Below, piece by piece: positions 4,760 through 5,606 of a stretch of DNA of 5,606 nt (its first letter is position 1; the number at the start of each line of letters is the position of its first letter). The notes beneath the pieces were generated by a model. It searched no databases. It saw only the letters and a program-made list of their open reading frames with translations, and had not been told where the DNA came from. This DNA is from Spirochaetota bacterium. Its GTDB lineage: Bacteria; Spirochaetota; UBA4802; UBA5550. The stretch is from the NCBI GenBank assembly GCA_022704585.1, contig JAKJGD010000162.1, forward strand, positions 1-5,606, read 5' to 3'. The position numbers and the translations under genes were made by a program.

Positions 4760-5606
4760 TGACCGGCACCCGTACACGGCTTATTGCTTCTATCCTGATT
4801 GCGGTACCTCTGGCGCCCATCGTGGCTTCCGCAGCTCCCCACTCCCCGCACATTGACGGGAGCACGCTCCCGGTCCCGTGGGTAATACCCTTCGCCGGCA
4901 TGCTGCTTTCCATCGCGATTTTTCCGCTGGCCGCCCCGCGCGTCTGGCACCGCCATTACGGCAAGATATCACTGTTCTGGGGGCTTCTCTTTCTTACGCT
5001 CTTCACCGTTCATTTTGGCATCGCCACGAGCGCATTCTATCTGCTGGAAGTATACCTGCTTGAGTTTCTTCCTTTTATCGTGCTGCTCCTTGCCCTGTAT
5101 ACGGTATCGGGGGGGATACATCTGAAGGGGACCCTTCCGGGGACCCCGGCGGTCAATACCCTGATCCTGTTGCTGGGAACGTTCCTGGCGAGCTGGATGG
5201 GAACCACCGGCGCGGCCATGCTCCTGGTACGACCGCTCATAAGCGCGAATGCGTGGAGAGCCAGGAAAACCCACATCATTGTTTTTTTCATATTTCTGGT
5301 CGCAAACATAGGCGGTTCGCTCACCCCCCTGGGCGATCCGCCCCTTTTCCTCGGTTTCCTGAAAGGGGTGAGCTTCTTCTGGACAACCAGGCATCTCCTC
5401 ATGGAAATGCTGGTCGCCGCCGCGATCCTTATCGCCATATTCTATGCGATCGACACATTGTATTACCGACGCGAAAAGATGAAACCGGAAAAGGATCCGG
5501 CAGGCATCTCGATCGCGATAGTGGGCAAGGTCAACTTCATGCTCCTGCCGGGTATTGCCGGCGCCGTGCTCGCGTCCAGCATCGACATGGGTAGCGCCTT
5601 CACCCT
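4759..5606 (+). CDS. CitMHS_2/NhaD-type sodium:proton antiporter, 5' part (3' end outside the window)
   Basis: This is an ion-transporter-superfamily membrane protein. The family exchanges sodium for protons, although relatives carry other ions or dicarboxylates. The frame opens at ATG 4759 and stays open to the right edge, giving 282 visible residues of a protein usually over 400 long. Residues 8-25 form a signal-peptide-like hydrophobic segment (LIASILIAVPLAPIVASA), then a polar stretch, then PWVIPFAGMLLSIAIFPL (40-57), typical of the family start. Signature blocks are GTTGAAMLLVRPL (148-160) and NIGGSLTPLGDPPLFLGF (183-200), the conserved re-entrant-type region. At least six membrane segments are visible. 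The start overlaps the upstream stop by ATGA and has only a weak GGTAAAG ribosome site, so it probably depends on translation of the two-span protein. Ion specificity cannot be read from this fragment. Confidence 0.88.
   Translation, partial: MTGTRTRLIASILIAVPLAPIVASAAPHSPHIDGSTLPVPWVIPFAGMLLSIAIFPLAAPRVWHRHYGKISLFWGLLFLTLFTVHFGIATSAFYLLEVYLLEFLPFIVLLLALYTVSGGIHLKGTLPGTPAVNTLILLLGTFLASWMGTTGAAMLLVRPLISANAWRARKTHIIVFFIFLVANIGGSLTPLGDPPLFLGFLKGVSFFWTTRHLLMEMLVAAAILIAIFYAIDTLYYRREKMKPEKDPAGISIAIVGKVNFMLLPGIAGAVLASSIDMGSAFT

Noticed and set aside
4471..5438. Several minus-strand frames of 105-161 codons under the two-span protein and antiporter genes
   Set aside because: They lie antisense to a recognised transporter and its coupled neighbour, overlap each other in different frames and show no domain.

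Overview
The window looks like chromosomal DNA from a Gram-negative-type bacterium. It combines GC-rich genes with frequent ATA isoleucine codons, for example in the racemase fragment. That pattern fits Spirochaetota or the deltaproteobacterial (Desulfobacterota-like) groups better than enterics, but this is a guess and nothing here fixes the taxonomy. No rRNA, tRNA, transposase, CRISPR array or phage gene was seen.

Left part (1-1700): the 3' three quarters of murI (glutamate racemase, peptidoglycan D-Glu supply) enters from the left edge. It meets a convergent gene for an unrecognised four-helix membrane protein (630-1079, minus). A divergent intergenic region then leads to a tandem ACT-domain protein (1245-1700, plus), a likely amino-acid-sensing regulator. 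The membrane-protein gene has a good sigma70-like promoter placed so close to its ATG that the transcript would be nearly leaderless.

Middle part (1701-3356): a 60-bp convergent gap holds two GC-rich hairpins. It is followed by a 409-residue class I SAM-dependent methyltransferase on the minus strand with an unassigned C-terminal region of about 140 residues. Upstream of it lies a 366-bp AT-rich divergent control region. This contains candidate promoters in both directions, a long inverted repeat in the methyltransferase leader and a short palindrome over the candidate plus-strand -10 box.

Right part (3357-5606): four closely spaced plus-strand genes look like one operon. In order they are a 44-residue single-span membrane peptide, an XRE helix-turn-helix regulator fused to a degenerate cupin, a two-span membrane protein with a helical cytoplasmic tail, and a CitMHS_2/NhaD-type sodium:proton antiporter that runs off the right edge. 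The last two genes overlap by ATGA, which suggests coupled translation of the helical membrane protein and the transporter. The working model is a ligand-responsive XRE-cupin repressor controlling its own operon, including an ion transporter and a possible membrane accessory protein, and perhaps the divergent methyltransferase. The control link and the substrate are inferred, not shown.

Base composition drops clearly from the GC-rich murI, ACT and transporter genes to the methyltransferase, control region and regulator. The middle block may therefore have a separate history.
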